Made by a program: the position numbers and the translations under genes | Shown here: in pieces, positions 51,066 to 59,082 of the stretch | Numbering within the stretch: position 1 is the stretch's first letter | How the letters are laid out: each line of letters opens with the position of its first letter | Notes under the pieces: model-generated | What the model saw: the letters and a program-made list of their open reading frames with translations, nothing else | Told to the model about the DNA's origin: nothing | Database searches by the model: none | Origin: JAUIIK01 sp963745675 | Lineage (GTDB): Bacteria; Chloroflexota; Chloroflexia; Thermomicrobiales; CFX8 | NCBI GenBank assembly: GCA_963745675.1 | Contig: CAVUYM010000018.1 | Location: 310,001 to 374,000, forward strand | DNA length: 64,000 bases | Direction of reading: 5' to 3'

Positions 51066-52337
51066 CTAAAAGGCCAGATAGTGGATGAGCACTTTCATAT
51101 GCGAAAGGACGTCGTCCACCCGGACGAATTCGTCCGCGCCGTGAGCCCGCGAATCCATTCGACCCGGACCACTAAACGGGATGTCAGTCCATCCGAGCTC
51201 CTGGTTGATATTGGCCATGTCGGTCGATCCCGAGCCGCCCGAGGCGATGAAGTCATCGTCGCTATAGCCGTGGACGAGCTTGTAGCTTTCGACCATCTTG
51301 CGGGTGTGCTCGCCCTCTAGCCCGGCGGTCTTCATTGCTGGATATACGTGGAAGACATCAACGCGGACATCGTCAGCGACACTGATCTCCATGCCTCGTT
51401 CAACGGCCTCGCGAATTTCACTCACGACATCGTCGAAATTCTCATCGGGTATGTAGCGCCGGTTGACGATCAATGAGCATGACGAAGGAACGATGTTCGA
51501 TTTGCGGCCCGCATTGATCACTGACAGATTGAACATTGGTGTCATCTTGTCGGAGGGCGCATCCGGATGAGCGGGGCCAGGAACGGTCGATTCGCGAGCT
51601 TCGACCACCTGCTTCAAGGCGTAGAGCTCGTTGAGCACCGGGATCATCCCGTCGATGGCGTTGACCGCGACGAAGTTCATCCCTGAGTGGCCGCTTCTCC
51701 CGATGGTCGTCACCGTCACATCGACGGCGCCAGCTGAGGCGAGTCCGATACGCGGGTCTTGCCCGCCTTCGAGACAGAGCATATGCCCTTGCACGTAGCC
51801 CTCTTTCGCCAGGTGCCAGATACCGGGGTAGCCACCAATCTCCTCGTCGGTGCAGATGCAGACGATGAGGTCGTAGGAAGGATCGATGCCTTCAGCGTCC
51901 ATTACTTCAATGGCGGTCAGGAGCGAGGCAATAGCGCCTTTCATATCAGCGGTTCCGCGGCCATATATGCGACCGTCGTCCAGAGTGGCCGCGAATGGCT
52001 CGAAGGTCCAGCCTTCTTCGATGGGCACGACATCCATGTGGGCGTAGATAGTGATCTTTTCGCCGTTGCTGGCCGGCGACTCGCGACTGGCAACGAGGTT
52101 GACCCGCGGACCTTCCAGAGGCAACGGAATTGGCTCGATGAGTTCGGGCGGAATCGTGACTCGTTCCGTTTCAAAGCCGAGGGCCTGGAACTTTGGCTCG
52201 ACGACGTCGACGAAGCGATCGTAATTGAGGCCCGGCGGAACGCTGGTATCGACGGCAATGACATCTTGAAAGTGCCCGAATACGCGCTCGAACATCGTAT
52301 CTGCACGCGCAAATGCGGCTTCTTCTCGGCTATCCAT
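51066..52337 (-). CDS. M20 family peptidase/deacylase (ArgE/DapE-like)
   Basis: This second M20 enzyme of the window has 423 residues: IYAHMDVVPIEEGW with metal His and catalytic Asp, GRGTADMKGAIAS, the catalytic pair CTDEEIGGYPG, a dimerisation lid at about 190-310, and RAHGADEFV with the last metal His. The start is MDSREEAAFA with GGAGGT seven bases upstream; the in-frame ATG four codons earlier overlaps that site. Family members hydrolyse N-acyl amino acids, succinyl-diaminopimelate or dipeptides. It is only distantly similar to the 19335 enzyme. Confidence 0.9.
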   Translation of the reverse strand: MDSREEAAFARADTMFERVFGHFQDVIAVDTSVPPGLNYDRFVDVVEPKFQALGFETERVTIPPELIEPIPLPLEGPRVNLVASRESPASNGEKITIYAHMDVVPIEEGWTFEPFAATLDDGRIYGRGTADMKGAIASLLTAIEVMDAEGIDPSYDLIVCICTDEEIGGYPGIWHLAKEGYVQGHMLCLEGGQDPRIGLASAGAVDVTVTTIGRSGHSGMNFVAVNAIDGMIPVLNELYALKQVVEARESTVPGPAHPDAPSDKMTPMFNLSVINAGRKSNIVPSSCSLIVNRRYIPDENFDDVVSEIREAVERGMEISVADDVRVDVFHVYPAMKTAGLEGEHTRKMVESYKLVHGYSDDDFIASGGSGSTDMANINQELGWTDIPFSGPGRMDSRAHGADEFVRVDDVLSHMKVLIHYLAF

Positions 52338-52488
52338 AGTTACCTCCATAACTCGCTAATGAGTGCTGGATGCATTCTAGCCATCAATGGACAGTGCGGT
52401 GCACGTCCTGATTCGATGCAGATTCGTTGATTGATCTTCAGGAGGCGAATTTGCTGATGAGGAAACGGGGAACTGGATATATAGGGCG

Positions 52489-53028
52489 CTAGAAAATGCC
52501 CAGGAAGCCTTCACGTTTTGGAGGCCCGGCACGTCGCTGGAACGCATCGTCCAACAACTTCTGCATATCGTCGGTCGTCAGATAGCGTTCGAAGATCTGC
52601 ATGGGAGTTTGACTGACGGAATTCCGGACTGGTTGTTTGCCGGTAACGAGCACATGCGTGTTGAGCTCGAGGACGGTGATGCTGGTTGCAGACTGGTTGT
52701 CCAGAAGAAAACCCAGTGCTCGAAAGAAATCCTCGTAACCGGTCGGCAACAGATTCGCGTGGTTATGGTAGGTCTGGCCATGGCCGCGAACCTCGAGCGC
52801 CTTGTTCATCAGGTTTGTGAACTGCGTATCTGGGAATTCAAGGGTTTGGGGTCGGCGCTGGTCAGGCGAGTCTGCTCGCACAATGAAGCCACCATCGATC
52901 TCTATGAGAGCGACATCGCGGAATCCACCGATATCCAGATGATTACCGATGACACGTAACCGGTTCTGGTAGGTCGGCCTCAGAAGTGCCTGATTCGATT
53001 GTTGAATGCTGTTCCGTGACTGGGTCAT
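52489..53028 (-). CDS. Unrecognised duplicated-module family, copy C
   Basis: The clearest member of the three-copy family, with an intact frame. Module one is TYQNRLRVIGNHLD with DVALIEIDGGFIVRAD. Module two is GYEDFFRALGFLLD with SITVLELNTHVLVTG. The TYQNRLRV segment is identical in copy A, 25 kb away. The C-terminal part FERYLTTDDMQKLLDDAFQRR matches the copy A ending. The start is placed at MTQSRNSIQQ (179 residues); the frame continues to 53070. No membrane or catalytic motif is seen. The spacers on both sides (52338-52488 and 53029-53148) contain nothing recognisable. Confidence 0.7.
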   Translation of the reverse strand: MTQSRNSIQQSNQALLRPTYQNRLRVIGNHLDIGGFRDVALIEIDGGFIVRADSPDQRRPQTLEFPDTQFTNLMNKALEVRGHGQTYHNHANLLPTGYEDFFRALGFLLDNQSATSITVLELNTHVLVTGKQPVRNSVSQTPMQIFERYLTTDDMQKLLDDAFQRRAGPPKREGFLGIF

Positions 53029-53148
53029 GTGTTGAAGTCTCTTGCCGATTGTGACTCGCCGCGGTTCCATTCACCATACATAGATGTAGACAGTGGTTCG
53101 CTTGTGGATCCCCGGAGTTGTGTTGCGAATCGAGCTACGTTACTTGGT

Positions 53149-53733
53149 TTAACGCGGTGTTGCCCGTCTTCGACGCCATTCTTCGCGAGCTTGAAGCCAC
53201 TCGTCGCGTTTGACGTCAAATACCCAGGTATCGAGGTACTTTCCTCGACGCGGGCCATCTAGTCGCAAGATTCCTGCCGGTTGATATCCCTGGCGACGCA
53301 ACGCTGCTGCTGATCGTTCGTTCGAGCCAAAAACATACGATTGAAGGATATGCAGGTGCAGGTAGTCGAAGCAATACTCCAAAAGTAGGAGTTTTGACTC
53401 CGTGCCAAAGCCTTGCCCGCGCCACTGGCCTGGGGAAAAGTGGGAATAGGTCTCAGCGGTTCCATTGACGTAATCGATGTCAAATAGGCCGACCCAGCCT
53501 ATCAGTTGATCGTTTTCGATCAGGCACGATTGGAGCGTAATAGACTCCGGCACGCTGACATTCGCGTTTTCTTCAATCCAATGCTTGAACGAAATCGGCG
53601 AATGCAGGTAGCGACCGAAGTCATCCGTCCAATCATCGGATTCTATGGCATAGGCATGCGCCATCGTTTCGGCGTCCCCCGGTTCCTCTGCCCGCAGATA
53701 GACGCGCTCGCCCACCAAAATTGGATTACGCAT
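53149..53733 (-). CDS. RimJ/RimL-type GNAT N-acetyltransferase
   Basis: The 194-residue protein shows the family sequence: RVYLRAEEPGDAETMAHAYAIE at the N-terminus, GWVGLFDIDYVNGTAETYSHF in the central sheet, GQWRGQGFGTESKLLLLEYCFDYL as the acetyl-CoA loop and following helix, and SNERSAAALRRQGYQPAGILR. It probably acetylates a protein terminus, an amino acid or a small amine. It overlaps the upstream GNAT-like gene by 8 bases and is probably co-transcribed with it. Confidence 0.87.
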   Translation of the reverse strand: MRNPILVGERVYLRAEEPGDAETMAHAYAIESDDWTDDFGRYLHSPISFKHWIEENANVSVPESITLQSCLIENDQLIGWVGLFDIDYVNGTAETYSHFSPGQWRGQGFGTESKLLLLEYCFDYLHLHILQSYVFGSNERSAAALRRQGYQPAGILRLDGPRRGKYLDTWVFDVKRDEWLQAREEWRRRRATPR

Positions 53734-54259
53734 CTATCCCAGCTTCCATCCGGCCCAGCTTCTGAAATAGCAGATTGTCAACTCGCTTGCCGCCCGGACG
53801 CACGAAACACTCGCGCAGAGTCACTTGATGCGACATGCCCAAGTCTTCCGCGACCGCCTTCGTAGGGCTATCGTCCGATGCTACGTATCCGGTGACGGAC
53901 ACCAGGCCCCATTCCTCGGAGAGCCATGGCACGATGAGCTGGAAAGCGGCGGCACGCAATTCGTTGCCATCATCCAGCCAGGGCGCAGTCTTGACGACGA
54001 ATTCGCCAATGAGATTGCGGATTCCGATGGTGACGCCGCCAACGACTTCGTCGCTGCTCGTTCGGCAGAGGGCGTAGCGTCGAGGGCGCGGCGACCAGTC
54101 CGTATGCCAATCCTTGAGCAGCTTTTCGCCACGAGGTGAACCGACTGGAAAAGGAGTACCGGCCCAGGCAAACGCAGACTCTTTGTCTTGCTCCAGGTAG
54201 GCGCGAATATAAACCTGATCACTGGACAGGAATATGGCCCGAAATTCGGCAGGTTGCAC
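53726..54259 (-). CDS. GNAT-fold protein
   Basis: The 177-residue protein resembles RimL-like GNAT enzymes: VYIRAYLEQDKESAFAWAG, VVGGVTIGIRNLIGEFVVKT, a region NELRAAAFQLIVPWLSEEWGL in the place of the acetyl-CoA loop, and SDDSPTKAVAEDLGMSHQ. The usual glycine-rich Q/RxxGxG/A loop is replaced by DDGNELRAAA, so acetyl-CoA binding is uncertain. It overlaps the downstream GNAT gene by 8 bases. The start MQPAEFRAIF is plausible, with no strong ribosome site. Confidence 0.72.
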   Translation of the reverse strand: MQPAEFRAIFLSSDQVYIRAYLEQDKESAFAWAGTPFPVGSPRGEKLLKDWHTDWSPRPRRYALCRTSSDEVVGGVTIGIRNLIGEFVVKTAPWLDDGNELRAAAFQLIVPWLSEEWGLVSVTGYVASDDSPTKAVAEDLGMSHQVTLRECFVRPGGKRVDNLLFQKLGRMEAGIDA

Positions 54260-54401
54260 GTGAAAAGCGATCCTCTCGCGGCGGATGATCCTAAGTTGGT
54301 ACCGAAATAGAGCGTGTGACTTTCTTCGAACTGGAAGATAATTCTACCTTCTCGTGTTATGAGTCACTGGGAAATAGCAAATGAGAAAGGAATCGCGACA
54401 C

Positions 54402-54767
54402 ATGAATGAGCAAATCCAGAAGGCGCTGGCGGAGGACCGCGTGATCGATATCACGACGATCGGGCGCAAGAGCGGCGATCCGATTCGGAAGGAAATGTGG
54501 TTTCACAATATCGACGGCGACATCTACATCACCGGCACACCAGGGAAGCGCGACTGGTACGCAAATGTCGTTGCGAATCCGGATTTCACCTTTCATCTCA
54601 AGGTGAGCACCTCAGCAGATCTCGATGCGACGGCGCGGCCAATCACCGCGGACGACGAAAAGCGCGCGGTGCTGGAGAAGATACTGGCGAACCTCGAGCG
54701 GACTGACGAGATCGACAACTGGGTCGAGAACAGCCCGCTCATTGAGGTCGCTTTGAGCTCGTCCTAG
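54402..54767 (+). CDS. Deazaflavin-dependent nitroreductase (DDN)/quinone reductase-type split-barrel protein
   Basis: The 121-residue protein contains VIDITTIGRKSGDPIRKEMWF and GDIYITGTPGKRDWYANVVANP, the sequence pattern of the F420H2-dependent DDN family and related PNPOx-like split barrels. These proteins bind F420 or FMN and reduce quinones or nitro compounds. The start is placed at MNEQIQKALA, eight bases after AAAGGAA; a start at 54381 is also open. The F420 assignment agrees with an F420-type LLM oxidoreductase 2 kb away. It ends in a CTAG overlap with the opposing FAH gene. Confidence 0.8.
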   Translation: MNEQIQKALAEDRVIDITTIGRKSGDPIRKEMWFHNIDGDIYITGTPGKRDWYANVVANPDFTFHLKVSTSADLDATARPITADDEKRAVLEKILANLERTDEIDNWVENSPLIEVALSSS

Positions 54768-55664
54768 GCGCTAGCGCCGCGCATTCTCGCGGCCATCTCT
54801 TCATCGACACCGACTGGCCACGTGCGCTGCTGCTCGTCGACGACTGAAACTTCGAGTGCTCCGAAGCCGTCGATACTCATCACGACGTTGTCACCATCCT
54901 GCATCGGACCAAGACCCTGGTGGTTGGTCCCGAGCATCAGGACGTCGCCGGGCACCAGCGTCATGTAGCCGCTGATGAAGTGGAGCACCTCGACGACCGA
55001 ATATTCCATGTCGCTTGTCGAATAGGACTGCCGGACAGCGGAGTTTACGCTGAGCGTCACCTGAAGGTTCTGCGGATCCGGGACTTCGTCAGGCGTCAGA
55101 ATCATCGGTCCGAGCGGCGTAAAGGTGTTGAAGGATTTGCCCATTCGGCTGGGACCCATTCTGCCGATGCCGCGCCCGGACACGTCGATGGCCATCGTAT
55201 AGCCAGCGATGGCGTCGAGGGCCGAGTCGTCGGCGGCCAGATCTTTCGCACGCTTGCCGATGACGACGGCGAGTTCAGCCTCGTGGTGGAAGATGGTCGC
55301 TTCGTGGGAAGGAAGAACTACTGTGCCGCCGGTGCCGATAACGGAATCGGGGCTTTCGAGGAACATGTCCTGCGTTTCTCGCTCACGCTCGACGCCCTCG
55401 AAATAGTTGCGTAAACAGGCGATGAGCTTTGGAGGGCGAGGAACAGGCGCCAGCAGCGTCACGTCGCTCAGCGCTGACCCGGAGGGGGCATTCGCCACAA
55501 AGTTGGCCACTTCATCCTTGCGCTCCGTGACAAGCGCCAATGAGTTTCGGTACGCGGTCCAGAGAGCTTCGGTACGAGATGTCACCAAAGAGGGAGGTGA
55601 CATCAATTACTTCGTTGCCGCGAACGACTCCCAGATCGAATTCAGCAGTATGAACGAGTTTCAT
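54764..55664 (-). CDS. Fumarylacetoacetate hydrolase family protein 2, frame-broken
   Basis: The FAH catalytic domain is clear: KLIACLRNYFEG, TVVLPSHEATIFHHEAEL with the metal Glu residues, VIGKRAKDL, GYTMAIDVSGRG and PGDVLMLGTNHQGLGPMQDGD. The N-terminus MKLVHTAEFDLGVVRG lies in another frame, with the change near 55550. The ATG at 55664 overlaps the stop of the upstream FAH gene (ATGA). About 300 residues. Relatives cleave acylpyruvates, 2-hydroxyhepta-2,4-dienedioate or decarboxylate oxaloacetate, using Mg. The two adjacent FAH genes are clear paralogues. Confidence 0.87.
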
Positions 55665-56593
55665 GCATTTCCTCCCTGCGACGGTGCGGCTGGCTGCTCG
55701 GCCATTGCCCGAACACGTGCGGCCATTTCTTCGTCAACGCCACGCTGCCACTCGCGTGCCGCGGAGTCGCGGACATGCAAGGCGAATGATCCGATTGCGT
55801 CGATGCCGGTCACAACGGTGTCACCGTTCTGCATTGCGCCCAGGCCCTGGTGGTTTGTGCCGCAGCAGATCACATCGCCAGGATGCAGGGGCGTCACCGA
55901 GCTGATGTAGGAGATCAGCTCGTCGAGCGGCCGCTCTATGTCGCTGGTGTTGTAGTCCTGACGAAGTTCGCCGTCGACTTCGACGGTGATATGCAGGTTG
56001 TACGGATCTTCGATCTCGTCCGCTGTCATGATCCAGGGTCCAAATGCGGCGAAAGTGTCGAACGACTTGCCAAGGAAGCTCGCTGAACCTTCGCGGCCGA
56101 GACCGCGTGCGGAAACGTCGTTGTAGACGGTGTAGCCGAAGATTGCATCCATTGCTTTGTCCCGGGAAACGTTGGACGTTTCTTGCCCGATGATGATTGC
56201 AAGCTCCGCTTCGTGGTGGAAGATCGATGCGTCATGTGGCGGGAGCAGGACGGTGTCGTTCGGCCCGGAGATGCCGTCGGGAGATTTGAAGAAGATATCG
56301 AGAATTTGGAGCGGTCGATCTGTGCCTTCGCGGAAGTTACCGATCAGGCAGACGATCTTGGAGGGTCTGACGAGCGGAGCATGGAGTTCCACGTCTGCGA
56401 CCGGCGTGCCGTTCCCTGATGCAACTCGCGACGCAATGTCAGCTTCAAGGTCGGACCAGTTGGTCAATAGATCGGGTAAGAGAAACTCGGGTCCCGGTGG
56501 ATCGAACTGATCGAGCAGGTCCCCGATCCCGACGACAGACTCGTCGTCAGCGACGACGCCGATCTGCATGTCGTCGTACATAACGATGCGCAT
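55661..56593 (-). CDS. Fumarylacetoacetate hydrolase family protein 1
   Basis: This intact 310-residue paralogue of the downstream gene starts at MRIVMYDDMQIGVVAD with GAGAGGAG upstream. It contains KIVCLIGNFREGTDRP, VLLPPHDASIFHHEAELAI (Glu metal ligands), GYTVYNDVSARGLGRE and PGDVICCGTNHQGLGAMQNGD. The four-base ATGA junction with the second FAH gene implies translational coupling, and the two subunits may form a heteromer as in some FAH-type HpcE enzymes. It probably acts in breakdown of aromatic or dicarboxylic compounds. Confidence 0.9.
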   Translation of the reverse strand: MRIVMYDDMQIGVVADDESVVGIGDLLDQFDPPGPEFLLPDLLTNWSDLEADIASRVASGNGTPVADVELHAPLVRPSKIVCLIGNFREGTDRPLQILDIFFKSPDGISGPNDTVLLPPHDASIFHHEAELAIIIGQETSNVSRDKAMDAIFGYTVYNDVSARGLGREGSASFLGKSFDTFAAFGPWIMTADEIEDPYNLHITVEVDGELRQDYNTSDIERPLDELISYISSVTPLHPGDVICCGTNHQGLGAMQNGDTVVTGIDAIGSFALHVRDSAAREWQRGVDEEMAARVRAMAEQPAAPSQGGNA

Positions 56594-56903
56594 AATGCGC
56601 TCCTCTCGACGAAAATAATATGGCGCTCGAAGCGGCGCTCCGTTCGGCACACTTCATCGCACGGAACGCGGCCAGTTGTCAATGTTGAAGGTCAGGGAAC
56701 AGAAATGAACGCGACGCCGATGGTGGTAATCGGCGTCGCGTTCGCAAGAGGAGACAGTCGCCCTTGTGGTGTCTGATTCGTGCGCCGTCTGGTTATCGAT
56801 GTCCCATGACTACCGCACTGGGACTATCCTATGTCAGCCTGGTACAAACGGGCTAGAAACGAAAGTCGCAGAATCGGTCTGGGACAAATTACTTATCGAA
56901 TGG
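56594..56903. other. Divergent promoter region between FAH genes and LLM oxidoreductase
   Basis: This 310-base spacer separates divergent operons and should hold both promoters. It includes the hairpin at 56707-56743. A coding frame continues upstream of the oxidoreductase start to 56766 but the sequence there is not family-like. No further site can be assigned. Confidence 0.5.
56707..56743. terminator. Strong hairpin in the divergent spacer
   Basis: GAACGCGACGCCGAT and its exact complement form a 15-base stem around a 7-base loop. There is no T run on the plus strand and a modest one on the minus side. It may be a terminator, an attenuator or a protein site, and its position ahead of a gene makes a simple terminator role doubtful. 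Confidence 0.4.
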
Positions 56904-57764
56904 ATGGATTTAATGGCTGGAGCACACGCTCTCCGGGTCGGACTCGTCGTTGGTCAGCGGGATAGCTGGCAGGAATTGGTGCGCCGGGCGCGCCTGGTGG
57001 AAGATATGGGGCTTGATTCGGTCTGGGTTGTCGATCACTTCTTTGGCGGCTCTGACGAGCTGGGGGATACGCACGAAGCCTATACAGTCCTGGCTGGCCT
57101 CGCGATGGCGACGAACAGAGTGCGTCTGGGTGTCATGGTTGCCGGGAACACCTACCGCAATCCTGTCGTGCTACTGAAGCAGGCAGTCACCGCCGACCAC
57201 ATCTCGAATGGCCGCATTGACTTCGGTATCGGAGCGGGCTGGTGGGAGCGAGAGCACGAAGCATTTAGCTACGTCTTCCCGTCAGCTGGTGATCGGGTAT
57301 CAATGTTTGAAGAGGCGCTCGAAGCAATCGATAGCTTCCAACGCAACGAACGCACGGACTTCGACGGCAAGTTCTACAAGTACGTCAATACGCCTTTCGA
57401 GCCGAAGCCGATACAGAAGCCGGTCATGCCGATGCTGGTGGGCGCCGGTGGTCCGCGCATGCTCGGCATCACCGCCCGCCATGCAGCGATCTGGAATACG
57501 CGCAGCCCAATCGAGGATGCCACGGCGAAAAGCGAGTTGCTCGACGAGAAGTGCCGCGAAATTGGCCGCGATCCGTCCGAGATCATGCGTTCGGTCTGGC
57601 CCTTCCAGAGCCAGCTCACGTCGGTTGATACGTTGCGAGAGTACATCGAAACGTTCCGCGCCGGAGGCTTTGACGACTTCCTCTTTTCCTGGCCCTCCAA
57701 CGAGGAGGAGATGGCAGTTCTGACTGAAGCGGCGGGATCGATCATTCCGGAATTGAGAGGCTAG
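56904..57764 (+). CDS. LLM class F420-dependent oxidoreductase
   Basis: The luciferase-like TIM barrel is shown by MGLDSVWVVDHFFGG, NRVRLGVMVAGNTYRNPVVL, HISNGRIDFGIGAGWWEREHEAFSY and PMLVGAGGPRMLGITARHA. These enzymes transfer hydride from reduced F420 (or FMN) to a small organic substrate. The family start is near MDLMAGAHALRVG; ATG 56904 or ATG 56913 are both possible. About 286 residues. It is followed at two bases by the LysE gene and probably forms an operon with it and the ArsR-type regulator. Confidence 0.9.
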   Translation: MDLMAGAHALRVGLVVGQRDSWQELVRRARLVEDMGLDSVWVVDHFFGGSDELGDTHEAYTVLAGLAMATNRVRLGVMVAGNTYRNPVVLLKQAVTADHISNGRIDFGIGAGWWEREHEAFSYVFPSAGDRVSMFEEALEAIDSFQRNERTDFDGKFYKYVNTPFEPKPIQKPVMPMLVGAGGPRMLGITARHAAIWNTRSPIEDATAKSELLDEKCREIGRDPSEIMRSVWPFQSQLTSVDTLREYIETFRAGGFDDFLFSWPSNEEEMAVLTEAAGSIIPELRG

Positions 57765-57765
57765 G

Positions 57766-58434
57766 ATGGTTTTCCCGGCGACAAACGTCTTCATCGCCTT
57801 CACGATTGCCGGGTTAACCCTGTTGCTGATTCCCGGTCCGGCGGTGATGTACATCACGGCCCTCGGTCTTCGTGAGGGGCGAAGACCAGCTGCCGCGGCA
57901 GCGGTCGGGTTGGGAATCGGCAACTTCGTACATGTCGTTGCAGCGACGCTCGGCCTTTCGGCTTTGCTCGTCTCGTCGGCGCTGGCTTTCTCCGCCGTCA
58001 AATTCATCGGTGCAGCCTATCTGATCTATCTGGGTATCCAAACGCTTCGAAAAACCGCTGTGGCGAAGGACACGATCGAGATTCGGCGGACAACGGCCGC
58101 TCGTGAATTCAGGCGTGGAATTGTCGTCAACACTTTCAATCCGAAGGTTGCGATCTTCTTCCTGGCGTTTGTGCCGCAGTTCATCGATACACAGCGCGGG
58201 GCTGTGGCGGGTCAGGTGTTGGTTCTGGGTGTCTGGTTCGCCCTGCTCGGAATCGTCACCGATACGCTCTATGGCGTGACTGCTGGCGAGTTGGGAAGCT
58301 GGATGAAGGGTAAGGACAGCGTCCAGCGGAAGATTCAAAAGGTCAGCGGTGTGATTTACATCATGCTCGGAGTTCTTTCGGCGCTTGCCTCTACAGGTCG
58401 CGCCAGCGATGCTTCTCAGGTTACCGGAAAATGA
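57766..58434 (+). CDS. LysE family amino acid/small-molecule exporter
   Basis: The 222-residue membrane protein has six hydrophobic segments and the family signature LLLIPGPAVMYITALGLREGR at the N-terminus, then VKFIGAAYLIYLGIQTLR and RGIVVNTFNPKVAIFFLAFVPQF. LysE/RhtB proteins export amino acids such as lysine, threonine or homoserine lactones. It starts one base after the oxidoreductase stop and overlaps the regulator gene by four bases (ATGA), so export may be controlled together with the oxidoreductase. Confidence 0.93.
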   Translation: MVFPATNVFIAFTIAGLTLLLIPGPAVMYITALGLREGRRPAAAAAVGLGIGNFVHVVAATLGLSALLVSSALAFSAVKFIGAAYLIYLGIQTLRKTAVAKDTIEIRRTTAAREFRRGIVVNTFNPKVAIFFLAFVPQFIDTQRGAVAGQVLVLGVWFALLGIVTDTLYGVTAGELGSWMKGKDSVQRKIQKVSGVIYIMLGVLSALASTGRASDASQVTGK

Positions 58435-58994
58435 GCGACGAGAGCCTACGCCAGGCAAGTCGTTTGCTCGATCTGCTCAGCGACCGCGATCGGTTGCGCA
58501 TGATCGGACGTCTCGTTGAAGTCGAGTGGACAGTGACGGAGCTCGCGGAAGCACTGGGATTGAAGCCTCAGGCCGTCGTGCGCCACGTGCGTAGCCTCGA
58601 AGATGCGGGACTCATCCAACGCCGTAGCGAAGATTCACCCTGGTTTTCGTTTGACACGGAGCAATTGCAACTACAAGTTGCGGCGGTACGGCCAGAGTCG
58701 CTGCAAGCTTTCGACGGAGAAACCGAAGAAGATGCGCGAATTCTCGGAAGCTACATCGTCGCTGGACGCTTATCGCGCTTGCCATCGCAACGTAGCCGCT
58801 GGCTGGTCGTATTACGTTGGCTCGTCAACACCTTCCAATTCGAGATTGACTATCCGGAGCGGGAGGTGAACGAAAAGTTGCTGGAGTATCACGAAGATTA
58901 CGCATTGCTACGGCGCCAGCTCGTCGATGAAGGCTTGATGACGCGCGATCATGGGGTCTATCGGCGTGTCGGTGAGCCTCCGAGGAAGCTCTGA
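58431..58994 (+). CDS. ArsR-type HTH regulator with DUF2087 domain
   Basis: The N-terminal winged helix is visible: LLDLLSDRDRLRMIGRLVEV, TVTELAEALGLKPQAVVRHVRSLEDAGLI, typical of ArsR. The C-terminal part reads LPSQRSRWLVVLRWLVNTFQ and YPEREVNEKLLEYHEDYALLRRQLVDEGLM, the DUF2087 pattern (YxExEVNxxL and a second helix). No metal-binding Cys set is present, so it probably senses an organic ligand or none. Its ATG overlaps the LysE stop. It may repress the LLM-LysE operon. 187 residues, intact. Confidence 0.88.
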   Translation: MSDESLRQASRLLDLLSDRDRLRMIGRLVEVEWTVTELAEALGLKPQAVVRHVRSLEDAGLIQRRSEDSPWFSFDTEQLQLQVAAVRPESLQAFDGETEEDARILGSYIVAGRLSRLPSQRSRWLVVLRWLVNTFQFEIDYPEREVNEKLLEYHEDYALLRRQLVDEGLMTRDHGVYRRVGEPPRKL

Positions 58995-59017
58995 CCTGGC
59001 ATCCGCCATCCGATTCG

Positions 59018-59073
59018 AGAAGGGCCGTGTTCCTGCGGCCATGATTGATAGCCAGAGGGAACACGGCCCTTCT
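59018..59073. terminator. Bidirectional terminator between convergent genes
   Basis: AGAAGGGCCGTGTTCC and GGAACACGGCCCTTCT are exact 16-base complements around a 24-base loop, placed between the ArsR-type gene stop (58994) and the Ldh gene stop (59083). CCTTT follows on the plus side. The A/T-rich ends of the stem supply a T-rich 3' side in both directions. Confidence 0.75.
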
Positions 59074-59082
59074 CCTTTGGCG

